Assembly (NCBI GenBank): GCA_036526195.1
Contig: DATCYZ010000121.1
Span: forward strand, 1-29,956
Direction of reading: 5' to 3'
Origin: DATCYZ01 sp036526195
GTDB taxonomy: Bacteria; Pseudomonadota; Gammaproteobacteria; Burkholderiales; SG8-39
DNA length: 29,956 bases
A program made the translations under genes and the position numbers. Of this stretch, positions 7,642 through 14,828 are shown piece after piece (position 1 is the stretch's first letter; each line of letters begins with the position of its first letter). Under the pieces are notes generated by a model. The model worked only from the letters and a program-made list of their open reading frames with translations, made no database searches and was not told the DNA's origin.

Positions 7642-8951
7642 TACAGCAGTTCTTCGAGGCGCAGCCGGGTCACCTTGCCGATCACGGTGCGCAGCCGCTC
7701 GATGCGCGCCATCGCGGTGTTCACGTTCTTCTCGAGCGCGCGGTGCGTGAGCATGACGATGTCGACGCGCTGCTCGCCCTCGCCCGGCTCCTTCTGCACC
7801 ATGGCATCGATCGAGATGCGCGAGGTGGCGAGGATGCGCGTGATGGCGGCGAGCACGCCGGGCCGGTCGAGCACCCGCATGCGCAGGTAGTACGAGGTTT
7901 CCACCGCCTCCATCGGCAGCACCGGCGTGTCGGAGAGGCGGTCCGGCTGGAAGGCGAGGTGCGGCACGCGGTGCTCGGGGTCGGCGGTGATCAGGCGCGT
8001 GACGTCGACCAGGTCGGCCACCACCGCGCTCGCGGTCGGCAGGCTGCCTGCGCCGGCGCCGTAGTACAGCGTCGGGCCGACGGCGTCGCCCTTGACGAGG
8101 ATCGCGTTCATCACGCCCTCGACGTTCGCGATCAGGCGCTTCGTCGGGATCAGCGTCGGGTGCACGCGCAGCTCGATGCCGCGGCGCGCGCGGCGCGTGA
8201 TGCCGAGCAGCTTGATGCGATACCCCAGCTCCTCGGCGTAGGTGATGTCCTGCTGGGTGAGCTTCGAGATACCCTCGGTGTAGGCCTTGGAGAACTGCAT
8301 CGGGATGCCGAAGGCAAGCGAGGCGAGAATCGTCAGCTTGTGCGCGGCATCGACCCCCTGGATGTCGAAGGTCGGGTCGGCTTCCGCGTAGCCCTTGGCC
8401 TGGGCGTCGGCGAGCACCGTCTCGAAGGCGAGGCCCTTGTCGCGCATCTCCGAGAGGATGAAGTTGGAGGTGCCGTTGATGATGCCGGCGATCCATTCGA
8501 TGCGGTTCGCGGCGAGCCCCTCGCGCACCGCCTTGATGATCGGCACGCCGCCGGCCACCGCGGCCTCGAAGCCCACCATCACGCCGGCCTTCTGCGCGGC
8601 GGCAAAGATGCGGTTGCCGTGCTTGGCGAGCAGCGCCTTGTTCGCGGTCACCACGTGCTTGCCGTGGGCGATGGCGTCGAGCACCAGGTCGAGCGCGATG
8701 CCGGTGCCGCCGATCAGCTCGACGACGATGTCGACGTCCGCCGCGCGCGTCACCTCATGCGCGTCGGCGCTGACCTTCGCCCGGGACTTCACGATGCCGC
8801 GCGCATGCGCGAGCGCCTTGTCGGCCACGCGCGTGATGCGGATGCGCCGCCCGGCGCGGCGCCGGATCTCGCCGGCGTTCTTCGCCAGCACCTCCCAGGT
8901 GCCGCGGCCGACGGTGCCGATGCCGAGCAGCCCGACGTTGATCGGCTTCAT
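7641..8951 (-). CDS. hom: Homoserine dehydrogenase
   Basis: The 436-residue protein reduces aspartate semialdehyde to homoserine with NAD(P)H, the branch point toward threonine and methionine. Visible are the N-terminal Rossmann motif GLLGIGTVGRG (8-17), the catalytic lysine K105 in VTANKALLAKHG, the substrate-domain motif NGTSNFI, and a C-terminal ACT domain from about residue 350 (YYLRMRVLDRPGVLAAI) that normally senses threonine. It is the monofunctional form, without a fused aspartokinase. Its ATG overlaps the stop codon of the upstream aminotransferase (ATGA), and its own stop overlaps the thrC start, so the three genes should be translated together. Feedback regulation by threonine is inferred from the ACT domain. 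Confidence 0.97.
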   Translation of the reverse strand: MKPINVGLLGIGTVGRGTWEVLAKNAGEIRRRAGRRIRITRVADKALAHARGIVKSRAKVSADAHEVTRAADVDIVVELIGGTGIALDLVLDAIAHGKHVVTANKALLAKHGNRIFAAAQKAGVMVGFEAAVAGGVPIIKAVREGLAANRIEWIAGIINGTSNFILSEMRDKGLAFETVLADAQAKGYAEADPTFDIQGVDAAHKLTILASLAFGIPMQFSKAYTEGISKLTQQDITYAEELGYRIKLLGITRRARRGIELRVHPTLIPTKRLIANVEGVMNAILVKGDAVGPTLYYGAGAGSLPTASAVVADLVDVTRLITADPEHRVPHLAFQPDRLSDTPVLPMEAVETSYYLRMRVLDRPGVLAAITRILATSRISIDAMVQKEPGEGEQRVDIVMLTHRALEKNVNTAMARIERLRTVIGKVTRLRLEELL

Positions 8952-10201
8952 GCCGCCCCCCTGGCGAGCGCGGGCGCGGGCTCGGCGGCCGGCGCCGCGG
9001 CGCGCGCCGCCTCGCCGACGCCGTCGCGGCGGAACATCTCGCGCACGCCGCGTGCCGCCTGCTTCAGGCGGTGCTCGTTCTCGATGAGGGCAATCCGCAC
9101 GTGGTCGTCGCCGTAGTCGCCGAAGCCGATGCCCGGTGCCACCGCCACCTTGGCCTCGTTCAGCAGCTTCTTGAAGAATTCGAGCGACCCGAGCTTCGCG
9201 TAGGGCTCCGGGATCTTCGCCCAGATGTACATCGAGGCCTTGGGCGATTCGACCATCCAGCCGGCGTCGTGCAGGCCGCGCACCATGACGTCGCGGCGCC
9301 GCTGGTAGGTGGCGCGAATCTTCTCGACGCAGTCCTGCGGGCCCTCGAGCGCGATGATCGAAGCCACCTGCAGCGGCGTGAAGGTGCCGTAGTCGTGGTA
9401 GCTCTTGATGCGCGCCAGCGCGTGCACCAGGTCGCGGTTGCCGACCATGAAGCCGATGCGCCAGCCCGCCATGTTGTAGCTCTTCGACATGGTGAAGAAC
9501 TCCACCGCCACCTCGCGCGCCCCCGGCACCTGCATGATCGAGGGCGCCGTCCAGCCGTCGAAGGTGATGTCGGCATAGGCCAGGTCGTGCACCACGTAGA
9601 TGTCGTGCGCCTTCGCCAGCGCGATCACGCGCTCGAAGAACGGCAGGTCGACGCACTGCGCGGTCGGGTTCGAGGGGAAGCCGAGGATCAGCATCTTCGG
9701 CTTCGGGATCATGTCCGAGAGCGCGCGCTCGAGTTCCTCGAAGAAATCGATGCCCGGGGTCATGCGCACCGAGCGGATGTCGGCACCGGCGATGATCGCG
9801 CCGTAGATGTGGATCGGGTACGAGGGGTTCGGCACCAGCACCGTGTCGCCGCGCTCGAGCGTGGCCAGCATCAGGTGCGCGAGGCCTTCCTTCGAGCCGA
9901 TGGTGACGATGGCCTCGTGGTCGGCGTCGAGCTCGATGCCGTAGCGGCGCTGGTACCAGCCGCAGATCGCGCGGCGCAGCCGCGGGATGCCCTTGGACAC
10001 CGAGTAGCCGTGCGTGTCGGGGCGTTGCGCCGCCTCGACCAGCTTGTCGACGATGTGCTTCGGCGTCGGCCCGTCGGGGTTGCCCATCGACAGGTCGATG
10101 ATGTCGTCGCCGCGGCGGCGGGCCGCCATCTTCAATTCCGCCGTCACGTTGAAGACGTAGGGCGGCAGCCTCTTGATTCTCGGAAATTCGCGCATGGCCA
10201 T
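8948..10201 (-). CDS. alaC: Alanine-type PLP aminotransferase (AlaC-like)
   Basis: This 417-residue fold-type I aminotransferase is about the usual length. The PLP lysine is K240 in TMSKSYNMAGWRIGF. Supporting residues are N178 (SNPTA), D206 and Y209 (HDLAYAD) and R248. The MGNPDGPTP segment near residue 39 and the overall sequence match AlaC, which makes alanine from pyruvate and glutamate. In betaproteobacteria this gene commonly precedes hom, so a role around aspartate-family amino acids is also possible. The last ~24 residues are an Ala/Pro-rich tail of no known function. Two ATGs are possible, 10201 and 10195; neither has a clear ribosome binding site. A TAAAAT hexamer ends two bases before the first ATG, so the second start (MREFPRIKR) may be the real one on a leaderless mRNA. 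Confidence 0.92.
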   Translation of the reverse strand: MAMREFPRIKRLPPYVFNVTAELKMAARRRGDDIIDLSMGNPDGPTPKHIVDKLVEAAQRPDTHGYSVSKGIPRLRRAICGWYQRRYGIELDADHEAIVTIGSKEGLAHLMLATLERGDTVLVPNPSYPIHIYGAIIAGADIRSVRMTPGIDFFEELERALSDMIPKPKMLILGFPSNPTAQCVDLPFFERVIALAKAHDIYVVHDLAYADITFDGWTAPSIMQVPGAREVAVEFFTMSKSYNMAGWRIGFMVGNRDLVHALARIKSYHDYGTFTPLQVASIIALEGPQDCVEKIRATYQRRRDVMVRGLHDAGWMVESPKASMYIWAKIPEPYAKLGSLEFFKKLLNEAKVAVAPGIGFGDYGDDHVRIALIENEHRLKQAARGVREMFRRDGVGEAARAAAPAAEPAPALARGAA

Positions 10202-10281
10202 GATTTTACGCGAAGAATTCCGCGGCCGGCCAGCGCCCGGCGGCGAATCGCCGGCCGATTGCGGGCTAGAATCGCCGCACC
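10202..10281. promoter_or_regulatory. Divergent promoter region, alaC operon / Mth938 gene
   Basis: The 80-base spacer carries a -10-like TAGAAT at 10267-10272 reading rightward and a -10-like TAAAAT at 10208-10203 reading leftward. Neither has a good -35 at 16-18 bases. Both hexamers lie so close to the start codons that the transcripts would have almost no leader. A GC-rich inverted repeat (CGGCGA-A-TCGCCG, 10241-10253) sits between them and could bind a regulator. Confidence 0.35.
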
Positions 10282-10650
10282 ATGAAACTTCACGCCACCG
10301 CGCCCGGCGCGCAGAACAGCTTCTCCGGCTACGGCGAGGACTACGTGCTGGTGAACGGCCAGCGCCACACGACGAGCATGATCGTCATGCCGGAGCAGGT
10401 GCTGCCGTGGCGGGCGACGACGTTCGCGACGCTCGCGGCGGAGGATTTCGCGGTGTTCCTCGACATGAAGCTGGAGATCCTGCTGCTCGGCACCGGGCCG
10501 CGGCAGCGCTTTCCGGCACCGGCGCTGGTGCGCGCGCTGACCGAACAACGCATCGGCGTCGAATCGATGGATTTGAAGGCCGCCTGCCGCACCTACAACA
10601 TCCTGATGGCCGAGGGACGCAACGTCGCCGCGGCGCTGGTGTTCCAGTGA
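10282..10650 (+). CDS. Mth938-like domain protein (DUF498)
   Basis: This 122-residue cytosolic protein consists of one Mth938/NDUFAF3-type domain. The order N-terminal strand, VNGQRHTTSMIVMPEQVLPW, then LEILLLGTG and a C-terminal AACRTYNILMAEGRNVAAAL is characteristic. The mitochondrial relative NDUFAF3 helps assemble respiratory complex I; the bacterial function is not established. The gene is divergent from alaC-hom-thrC, as often in betaproteobacteria. Its TGA overlaps the GTG of the next gene (GTGA), so the two are co-translated. No ribosome binding site is visible before the ATG and the likely -10 is only nine bases upstream of it. Confidence 0.88.
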   Translation: MKLHATAPGAQNSFSGYGEDYVLVNGQRHTTSMIVMPEQVLPWRATTFATLAAEDFAVFLDMKLEILLLGTGPRQRFPAPALVRALTEQRIGVESMDLKAACRTYNILMAEGRNVAAALVFQ

Positions 10651-10985
10651 GCCTTGCGAGCCTCGCGTACATCCTCGCGGCGGTGGCGCTCGGCTCGGCG
10701 GCGCAACTCTTCCTCAAGGCCGGCACCAATGCCGCGCCGGTCGGCTTCGGCCTCGCATTCGAGCCGCGCATCCTCGCCGGCATCGGCTGCTACGCGCTCA
10801 GCCTGATCGTTTGGATCCTCGCGCTGTCGAAGACCCCGGTGAGCGTCGCCTACCCGATGGTGTCGCTCGGCTTCGCGCTGAACGCGGTGGCCGCCTGGTG
10901 GCTGCTCGGCGAGGCGCTCACGCCGCTGCGCCTGGGCGGCATCGCGGTGATCATCGTCGGCGTGGTGATGGTGGCGCGCTCCTGA
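10647..10985 (+). CDS. Small four-helix DMT/EamA-type membrane protein (ArnE/ArnF-like)
   Basis: The 112-residue protein is almost entirely four hydrophobic helices: about residues 4-22, 37-56, 63-83 and 89-109. The motif AAQLFLKAG in helix 1 and SVAYPMVSLGFALNAVAAWWLLGE in helix 3 match the small drug/metabolite transporter superfamily. The glutamate that EmrE-type exporters need in helix 1 is absent. It therefore looks more like the ArnE/ArnF undecaprenyl-linked sugar flippase branch or another EamA half-transporter, and would act as a dimer. The start is the GTG that overlaps the preceding stop (GTGA). The substrate is unknown, and no arn or lipid A genes are nearby. Confidence 0.8.
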   Translation: MSLASLAYILAAVALGSAAQLFLKAGTNAAPVGFGLAFEPRILAGIGCYALSLIVWILALSKTPVSVAYPMVSLGFALNAVAAWWLLGEALTPLRLGGIAVIIVGVVMVARS

Positions 10986-11003
10986 CGCCGGTCCGGGCCG
11001 TTG

Positions 11004-11330
11004 CTACTTCAGCGCGGAGAACGCCGTCGGCGCGAGGAAGCTGTTCTCGATCGAGGCGACGATCTGGCCGTTCTTTTCGGTCTCGGCGCGCTTGGCGATC
11101 CATTCCGGGTCCGCCATGAAGGCGCCCCAGACCTTTTCGCGCTCGGCCATGCTCTCCCAGGCGAGCAGGTAGACGAGATCGGTGTTGCTGCTGCCCACCA
11201 GCACGGTCCAGAAACCCACCGGGCGGATGCCGTGACGCTTCCAGATGGCCAGCGTCATGGTCTCGAAGCGCTTGTTCAGTTCCGGCAGCTTGCCGGGCAG
11301 GCAGTGGTAGACGCGCATTTCGTAGATCAT
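11004..11330 (-). CDS. NIPSNAP family protein
   Basis: This 108-residue single-domain protein has the dimeric ferredoxin-like (alpha-beta barrel) pattern of the NIPSNAP family: MIYEMRVYHCLPGKLPELNKRFE at the start, then HGIRPVGFWTVLVG, YLLAWESMAEREKVWGAF and a conserved PEW. Bacterial members have no settled function. The ATG is preceded by GAGGAGGA, a strong ribosome binding site. It stands alone, with its 3' end facing the transporter gene and its 5' end diverging from the peroxiredoxin gene. Confidence 0.88.
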   Translation of the reverse strand: MIYEMRVYHCLPGKLPELNKRFETMTLAIWKRHGIRPVGFWTVLVGSSNTDLVYLLAWESMAEREKVWGAFMADPEWIAKRAETEKNGQIVASIENSFLAPTAFSALK

Positions 11331-11545
11331 CGGGTGCTCCTCCTCGGGTGGCGAAAGCCGCGCATTCTACGCGCCGACCCCGTGGCGCCGGCGCGCGGTT
11401 CGAAAAGGCGTTAGCGATCAGTGCCCTGGGACATCCTTGGCAAGAACCGGCCCCGCGCTTGCGGCGGCGGCCTTTTCTGGTGTTCAATGAAGGCGTTGCA
11501 CAGGATTTCCGAGAAGCGCTTTCAAGTGAGGTTGAAAGAGGGTTC
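11331..11545. promoter_or_regulatory. Divergent intergenic region, NIPSNAP / peroxiredoxin
   Basis: This 215-base region is non-coding if the starts chosen here are right. Reading left, TAGAAT at 11369-11364 is a plausible -10 for the NIPSNAP gene, giving a ~27-base leader with its strong ribosome binding site, but no -35 match lies at the right distance. Reading right, TTGCGG (11458-11463) with TTCAAT 18 bases later is a weak candidate. The peroxiredoxin frame stays open to a GTG at 11348, so part of this region could be coding if an earlier start is used. Confidence 0.3.
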
Positions 11546-12019
11546 TTGAAGAAACCCGAAAGCACGACCGGCAGGCCCATCGAGGCGTTTTCGCTTCCCG
11601 CGACCGGCGGCGCCACGTTCCGGTCCCCGGACGCGGGCGCGCGCAGGCGCGTCCTGTATTTCTACCCCAGGGACAACACCCCCGGCTGCACCGCGGAAGG
11701 GGCCGACTTCCGCGACCGCCACGCCGCCTTCAGGAAGGCCGGCTGCCAGGTCTGGGGCATCTCGCGCGATTCGCTGCGCAGCCACGAGAATTTCAAGGCG
11801 AAGATGGGCTTCCCCTTCGAGCTGCTCTCGGATGCCGACGAAACGGCGTGCACGCTGTTCGGCGTCATGAAGATGAAGACCCTGTACGGAAAGAAGGTCC
11901 GCGGCATCGAGCGCAGTACGTTCGTCCTGGATGCGAAGGGCGTCGTCCTGCGCGAGTGGCGCGGCGTCAAGGTTCCCGGCCACGCAGAGGAGGTCCTGCA
12001 CTTTGTTCAAGAATCCTGA
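11546..12019 (+). CDS. bcp: Thioredoxin-dependent peroxiredoxin, Bcp/PrxQ type
   Basis: The 157-residue protein reduces peroxides with a reactive cysteine. The core motif YFYPRDNTPGCTAEGADFRD holds the peroxidatic cysteine. The second cysteine five residues later in E. coli Bcp is alanine here, so it must use a distant cysteine (GCQVWG or ETACTLF) or a one-cysteine mechanism. The TTG at 11546 is chosen because the family's N-terminus (about ten residues before AFSLPATGG) begins there and AAAGAGGG lies just before it. The frame is open back to 11348, but the extra residues do not look like peroxiredoxin. Its 3' end contains the ribosome binding site of the overlapping PhoH gene, so the two are expected to be co-expressed. 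Confidence 0.87.
   Translation: MKKPESTTGRPIEAFSLPATGGATFRSPDAGARRRVLYFYPRDNTPGCTAEGADFRDRHAAFRKAGCQVWGISRDSLRSHENFKAKMGFPFELLSDADETACTLFGVMKMKTLYGKKVRGIERSTFVLDAKGVVLREWRGVKVPGHAEEVLHFVQES
11987..11994 (+). promoter_or_regulatory. Ribosome binding site for phoH inside bcp
   Basis: GAGGAGGT, close to a perfect anti-16S match, lies in the bcp coding region (codons for Glu-Glu-Val) and ends eight bases before the TTG at 12003. It supports TTG as the PhoH start, in preference to the ATG at 12087, which has no purine-rich sequence upstream. Confidence 0.6.
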
Positions 12020-13526
12020 GTCCGCTGCATCGTCCGACGCCGGCGCCGACGCCGCCTCCGAAACCGCCGCCCCTCCGACCGCCCGCATGGCCAAACGCGC
12101 CCGCTCCCTGAAGAAACGCACGACGAAGCTCTTCGTGCTGGACACCAACGTGCTGATGCACGACCCGACCTGCCTGTTCCGCTTCGAGGAGCACGACGTC
12201 TTCCTGCCGATCGGCACGCTGGAGGAACTCGACAACAACAAGAAGGGCCTGTCGGACGTCGCGCGCAACGCGCGCCAGGCGAGCCGCTTCCTCGACGACA
12301 TCGTCTCGGGCACCGCCGGGCGCGCGGTGGACGACATCAAGGCCGGCATTCCGCTCGCCGGCGCGGCGGGCGAGCGCTACGCCTCGCAGATGCTCGGGCG
12401 CCTGTACCTGCAGACCGAGGCGGTGAACGGCGTGCTGCCGGCGAGCTTTGCCGCGGGCAAGACCGACAACCACATCCTCGCGGTGGTGCGCCACCTGCAG
12501 GAGCAGTCGCCGCAGCGCCAGGTGATCCTGGTGACGAAAGACATCAACATGCGCATCAAGGCGCGCGCGCTCGGCCTGCCGGTCGAGGACTATGCGAACG
12601 ACAAGGTGCTGGAGGACACGGACCTCCTCTACACCGGCGTGCGCGCGCTGCCCGCGGATTTCTGGGAGGCGCACGGCCGCGACATGGAATCCTGGAAGAA
12701 GGAAGGTCACGCCTACTACCGGGTGCGCGGGCCGCTGGTGCCCGCGCTGCAGGTGAACGAGTTCGTCTACGACGAGTCCGGCGAGCGGCCGCTGCACGCG
12801 ATCGTTCGCGAGCGCACCGGGCGCACCGCGGTGCTCGAGACGGTGCGCGACTTCGCGCACGCGAAGAACTCGGTCTGGGGCGTCACCGCGCGCAACCGCG
12901 AGCAGAATTTCGCGCTCAACCTGCTGATGAACCCGGACATCGACTTCATCACCCTGCTCGGACAGGCGGGCACCGGCAAGACGCTGCTCGCGCTCGCGGC
13001 GGGCCTGACGCAGGTGCTCGACGAAAAGCGCTACGCCGAGATCATCATGACCCGCGTCACGGTGCCGATCGGCGAGGACATCGGCTTCCTGCCCGGCACC
13101 GAGGAGGAAAAGATGCAGCCCTGGATGGGCGCGCTGGAGGACAACCTCGACGTGCTGAACGCCACCGACGAGCCGGGCGGCGAGTGGAGCCGCGCGGCGA
13201 CCAACGACCTGGTGCGCTCGAAGATCCGCATCAAGTCGCTCAACTTCATGCGCGGGCGCACCTTCCTGAAGAAGTGGCTGATCATCGACGAGGCGCAGAA
13301 CCTGACGCCGAAGCAGATGAAGACGCTGGTGACCCGCGCCGGCCCGGGCACCAAGGTGGTGTGCCTGGGCAACATCGCGCAGATCGACACGCCCTACCTC
13401 ACCGAGGGCAGTTCGGGCCTCACCTACGTGGTCGACCGCATGAAGGACTGGCCGCATGCCGGCCACGTGACGCTGGCCCGGGGCGAACGCTCGCGGCTCG
13501 CGGACCACGCCGCCGAAGCCCTCTAG
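12003..13526 (+). CDS. PIN-PhoH family ATPase (PhoH2/YlaK-like)
   Basis: The 507-residue protein joins an N-terminal PIN nuclease domain (about 43-175; KLFVLDTNVLMHDP with D47, DNHILAVV, VTKDINMRIKA) to a C-terminal PhoH ATPase. The ATPase has Walker A GQAGTGKT at 320-327, Walker B WLIIDEAQNLTPKQMKTLVTR and the GNIAQIDTPYL motif. Relatives act on RNA as ATP-dependent helicase-nucleases, and some are linked to toxin-antitoxin loci, but no antitoxin gene is seen here. The TTG at 12003 is chosen for the ideal upstream GAGGAGGT. This adds a 28-residue Ala-rich, probably disordered leader before MAKRARSLKKRTTKLF, which would be the start if ATG 12087 is used. The gene overlaps the end of bcp by 17 bases and ends at a GC-rich terminator. 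Confidence 0.9.
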   Translation: MFKNPESAASSDAGADAASETAAPPTARMAKRARSLKKRTTKLFVLDTNVLMHDPTCLFRFEEHDVFLPIGTLEELDNNKKGLSDVARNARQASRFLDDIVSGTAGRAVDDIKAGIPLAGAAGERYASQMLGRLYLQTEAVNGVLPASFAAGKTDNHILAVVRHLQEQSPQRQVILVTKDINMRIKARALGLPVEDYANDKVLEDTDLLYTGVRALPADFWEAHGRDMESWKKEGHAYYRVRGPLVPALQVNEFVYDESGERPLHAIVRERTGRTAVLETVRDFAHAKNSVWGVTARNREQNFALNLLMNPDIDFITLLGQAGTGKTLLALAAGLTQVLDEKRYAEIIMTRVTVPIGEDIGFLPGTEEEKMQPWMGALEDNLDVLNATDEPGGEWSRAATNDLVRSKIRIKSLNFMRGRTFLKKWLIIDEAQNLTPKQMKTLVTRAGPGTKVVCLGNIAQIDTPYLTEGSSGLTYVVDRMKDWPHAGHVTLARGERSRLADHAAEAL

Positions 13527-13534
13527 ATCCCGCG

Positions 13535-13584
13535 GCCGCGGCGGCGCGCGCCGCCGCGGCGCGCTTTCTGCTACTCTTTTTCGC
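13535..13584 (+). terminator. GC-rich terminator after phoH
   Basis: Positions 13536-13559 are a perfect 24-base palindrome, extended to 13535-13560 by one more G-C pair. It begins nine bases after the PhoH stop. A T-rich stretch (TTTCTGCTACTCTTTTTC) follows. The interrupted T-tract makes it a fair rather than perfect intrinsic terminator. Confidence 0.6.
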
Positions 13585-13620
13585 AGCCTCCCCATCGATT
13601 CCACCCCTCCAGGAACCTCC

Positions 13621-14481
13621 ATGACAGCACCCCTGCTCTCCCGTTGTGTCGCGGCGCTGGCCGCCCTGCTCGTCGCCTGCCCCGCGGCCTACGCGCAGGC
13701 CCCCGCCGCGCCGGCCGAAAAGTTCGAGCCCCATGTCGGCCAGGCCGGGAAGGACGTGATCTGGGTGCCGACCCCGGACGAGGTGGTCGAGCGCATGCTG
13801 CGCATGGCGCAGGTCACCGCCAAGGACCTGGTCATCGACCTCGGCTCGGGCGATGGCAAGATCACCATCGCCGCGGCCCGGCTCTTCGGCGCGCGCGCCA
13901 TGGGCGTGGAGTACAACCCGGACATGGTGAAGCTCTCGCAGCGCAACGCCCAGGCGGCGGGCGTGGCCGGCAAGGCGACCTTCGCGCACGGCGACATCTT
14001 CCAGACCGATTTCAGCAAGGCCACGGTGCTCACCATGTACCTGCTGCCCGGGCTGAACCTGAAGCTGCGTCCGACCATCCTGTCGATGCGCCCGGGCACG
14101 CGCGTCGCCTCGCACTCGTTCAACATGGACGACTGGGAGCCGGACGAAGTCTCGAGCATCGACGGGCGCTCGGCCTACCTGTGGATCGTGCCGGCGACCG
14201 TGGCCGGCACCTGGGCGCTCGACCTGCAGGGCGCGGCGCCGCGCAAGCTGCCGATGAGCCTGGACCAGCGCTACCAGAAGGTGACCGGCTCGGTGACGCT
14301 CGGCATGATGCAGGCCGGCCTGCGCGAGCCGCAGCTCACCGGCAGCCAGATCCGCTTCGCGCTGGTCGACGACAAGAGCGTGCGCCGGGACTTCACCGGC
14401 ACGGTGACGGGGGCGCGCATGGAAGGCAGCTACCGCGCGGACAACGGCACCGAGGGCCGCTGGAGCGCCGCCAAGCGCTGA
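13621..14481 (+). CDS. Exported class I SAM-dependent methyltransferase-like protein
   Basis: The 286-residue protein begins with a clear export signal (residues 1-25, Ala/Leu-rich core ending AAYA before QAP). LVAC at 17-20 also fits a lipobox, so it may be a lipoprotein. A Rossmann methyltransferase domain follows with the SAM motif VIDLGSGDGK (71-80), acidic E97 in GVEYNP and the later HGDIFQTDF. The catalytic-side segment (VLTMYLLPGLNLKLRP) resembles small protein/DOT1-like methyltransferases. The last ~100 residues, after the Rossmann core, are probably beta-rich and not assigned. Export is odd because SAM is normally cytoplasmic. AGGA six bases before the ATG supports the start. It is monocistronic and convergent with the CDGSH gene. 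The fold is firm; substrate and even activity are unknown. Confidence 0.85.
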   Translation: MTAPLLSRCVAALAALLVACPAAYAQAPAAPAEKFEPHVGQAGKDVIWVPTPDEVVERMLRMAQVTAKDLVIDLGSGDGKITIAAARLFGARAMGVEYNPDMVKLSQRNAQAAGVAGKATFAHGDIFQTDFSKATVLTMYLLPGLNLKLRPTILSMRPGTRVASHSFNMDDWEPDEVSSIDGRSAYLWIVPATVAGTWALDLQGAAPRKLPMSLDQRYQKVTGSVTLGMMQAGLREPQLTGSQIRFALVDDKSVRRDFTGTVTGARMEGSYRADNGTEGRWSAAKR

Positions 14482-14488
14482 GGTCCGG

Positions 14489-14513
14489 CGGCGCCGGGGT
14501 CGCCCCGGCGCCG
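14489..14513. terminator. Hairpin between convergent genes
   Basis: CGGCGCCGGGG and its exact complement flank a TCG loop, an 11-bp all-GC stem between the methyltransferase stop and the CDGSH stop. No clear T-tract follows on either strand, so it may assist termination or protect 3' ends rather than act as a full intrinsic terminator. Confidence 0.5.
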
Positions 14514-14517
14514 TGCT

Positions 14518-14754
14518 TCAGAGTTTCTTGTGCGTGCCGTCGCAGAACGGCGGCGTCGCGGTGTGCTTGCAGCCGCACAGCCAGACCTTCTGCGCCTCGG
14601 CCACGCTGAACTTCACCGGCGTGAATTCACTGCCCTTGTGCGATCCGTCGCAGAAGGGCTGGCGGCGCGACTGGCCGCAGGCGCACCACCAGTAGTCGCC
14701 GGGGGCGAGTTCTACGGCGAAGGGCGCTTTCTGCGCGATCATCGGCTCGGCCAT
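14518..14754 (-). CDS. Double CDGSH iron-sulfur protein
   Basis: The 78-residue protein contains two CDGSH-type [2Fe-2S] motifs, CACGQSRRQPFCDGSHKG and CGCKHTATPPFCDGTHKK, each giving three cysteines and one histidine. This tandem arrangement matches small bacterial relatives of mitoNEET/Miner2, which bind labile clusters and act in redox or iron-sulfur homeostasis. The second motif has threonine in place of serine, a common variant. The ATG is preceded by AAGGTGA. It lies between the methyltransferase (convergent) and dnaB (same strand, upstream) and probably has its own promoter at 14812-14785. The precise role is unknown. Confidence 0.92.
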   Translation of the reverse strand: MAEPMIAQKAPFAVELAPGDYWWCACGQSRRQPFCDGSHKGSEFTPVKFSVAEAQKVWLCGCKHTATPPFCDGTHKKL

Positions 14755-14784
14755 GGCGTCACCTTTTCCTTTCCGGGCAGGGCC

Positions 14785-14812
14785 ATTGTGCGCGACAGGG
14801 GCGAAATTGCAA
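14785..14812 (-). promoter_or_regulatory. Candidate promoter for the CDGSH gene
   Basis: On the minus strand, TTGCAA (14812-14807) and CACAAT (14790-14785) are 16 bases apart; each matches the sigma-70 consensus at four of six positions. They lie in the 74-base gap after dnaB and would give a leader of about 25 bases. Confidence 0.35.
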
Positions 14813-14828
14813 CCCGTCGCAGCGCGCC

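Noticed and set aside
5638..7890. Plus-strand open frame of 750 codons across the metallophosphoesterase, thrC and hom
   Set aside because: It crosses the palindromic terminator and runs antisense to thrC and hom; no conserved motif.
11348..11545. N-terminal extension of the peroxiredoxin from a GTG
   Set aside because: The extra 66 residues show no peroxiredoxin similarity, and the spacer must hold divergent promoters.
11967..13622. Minus-strand open frame of 551 codons
   Set aside because: Antisense shadow of the PIN-PhoH gene, with biased composition and no motif.
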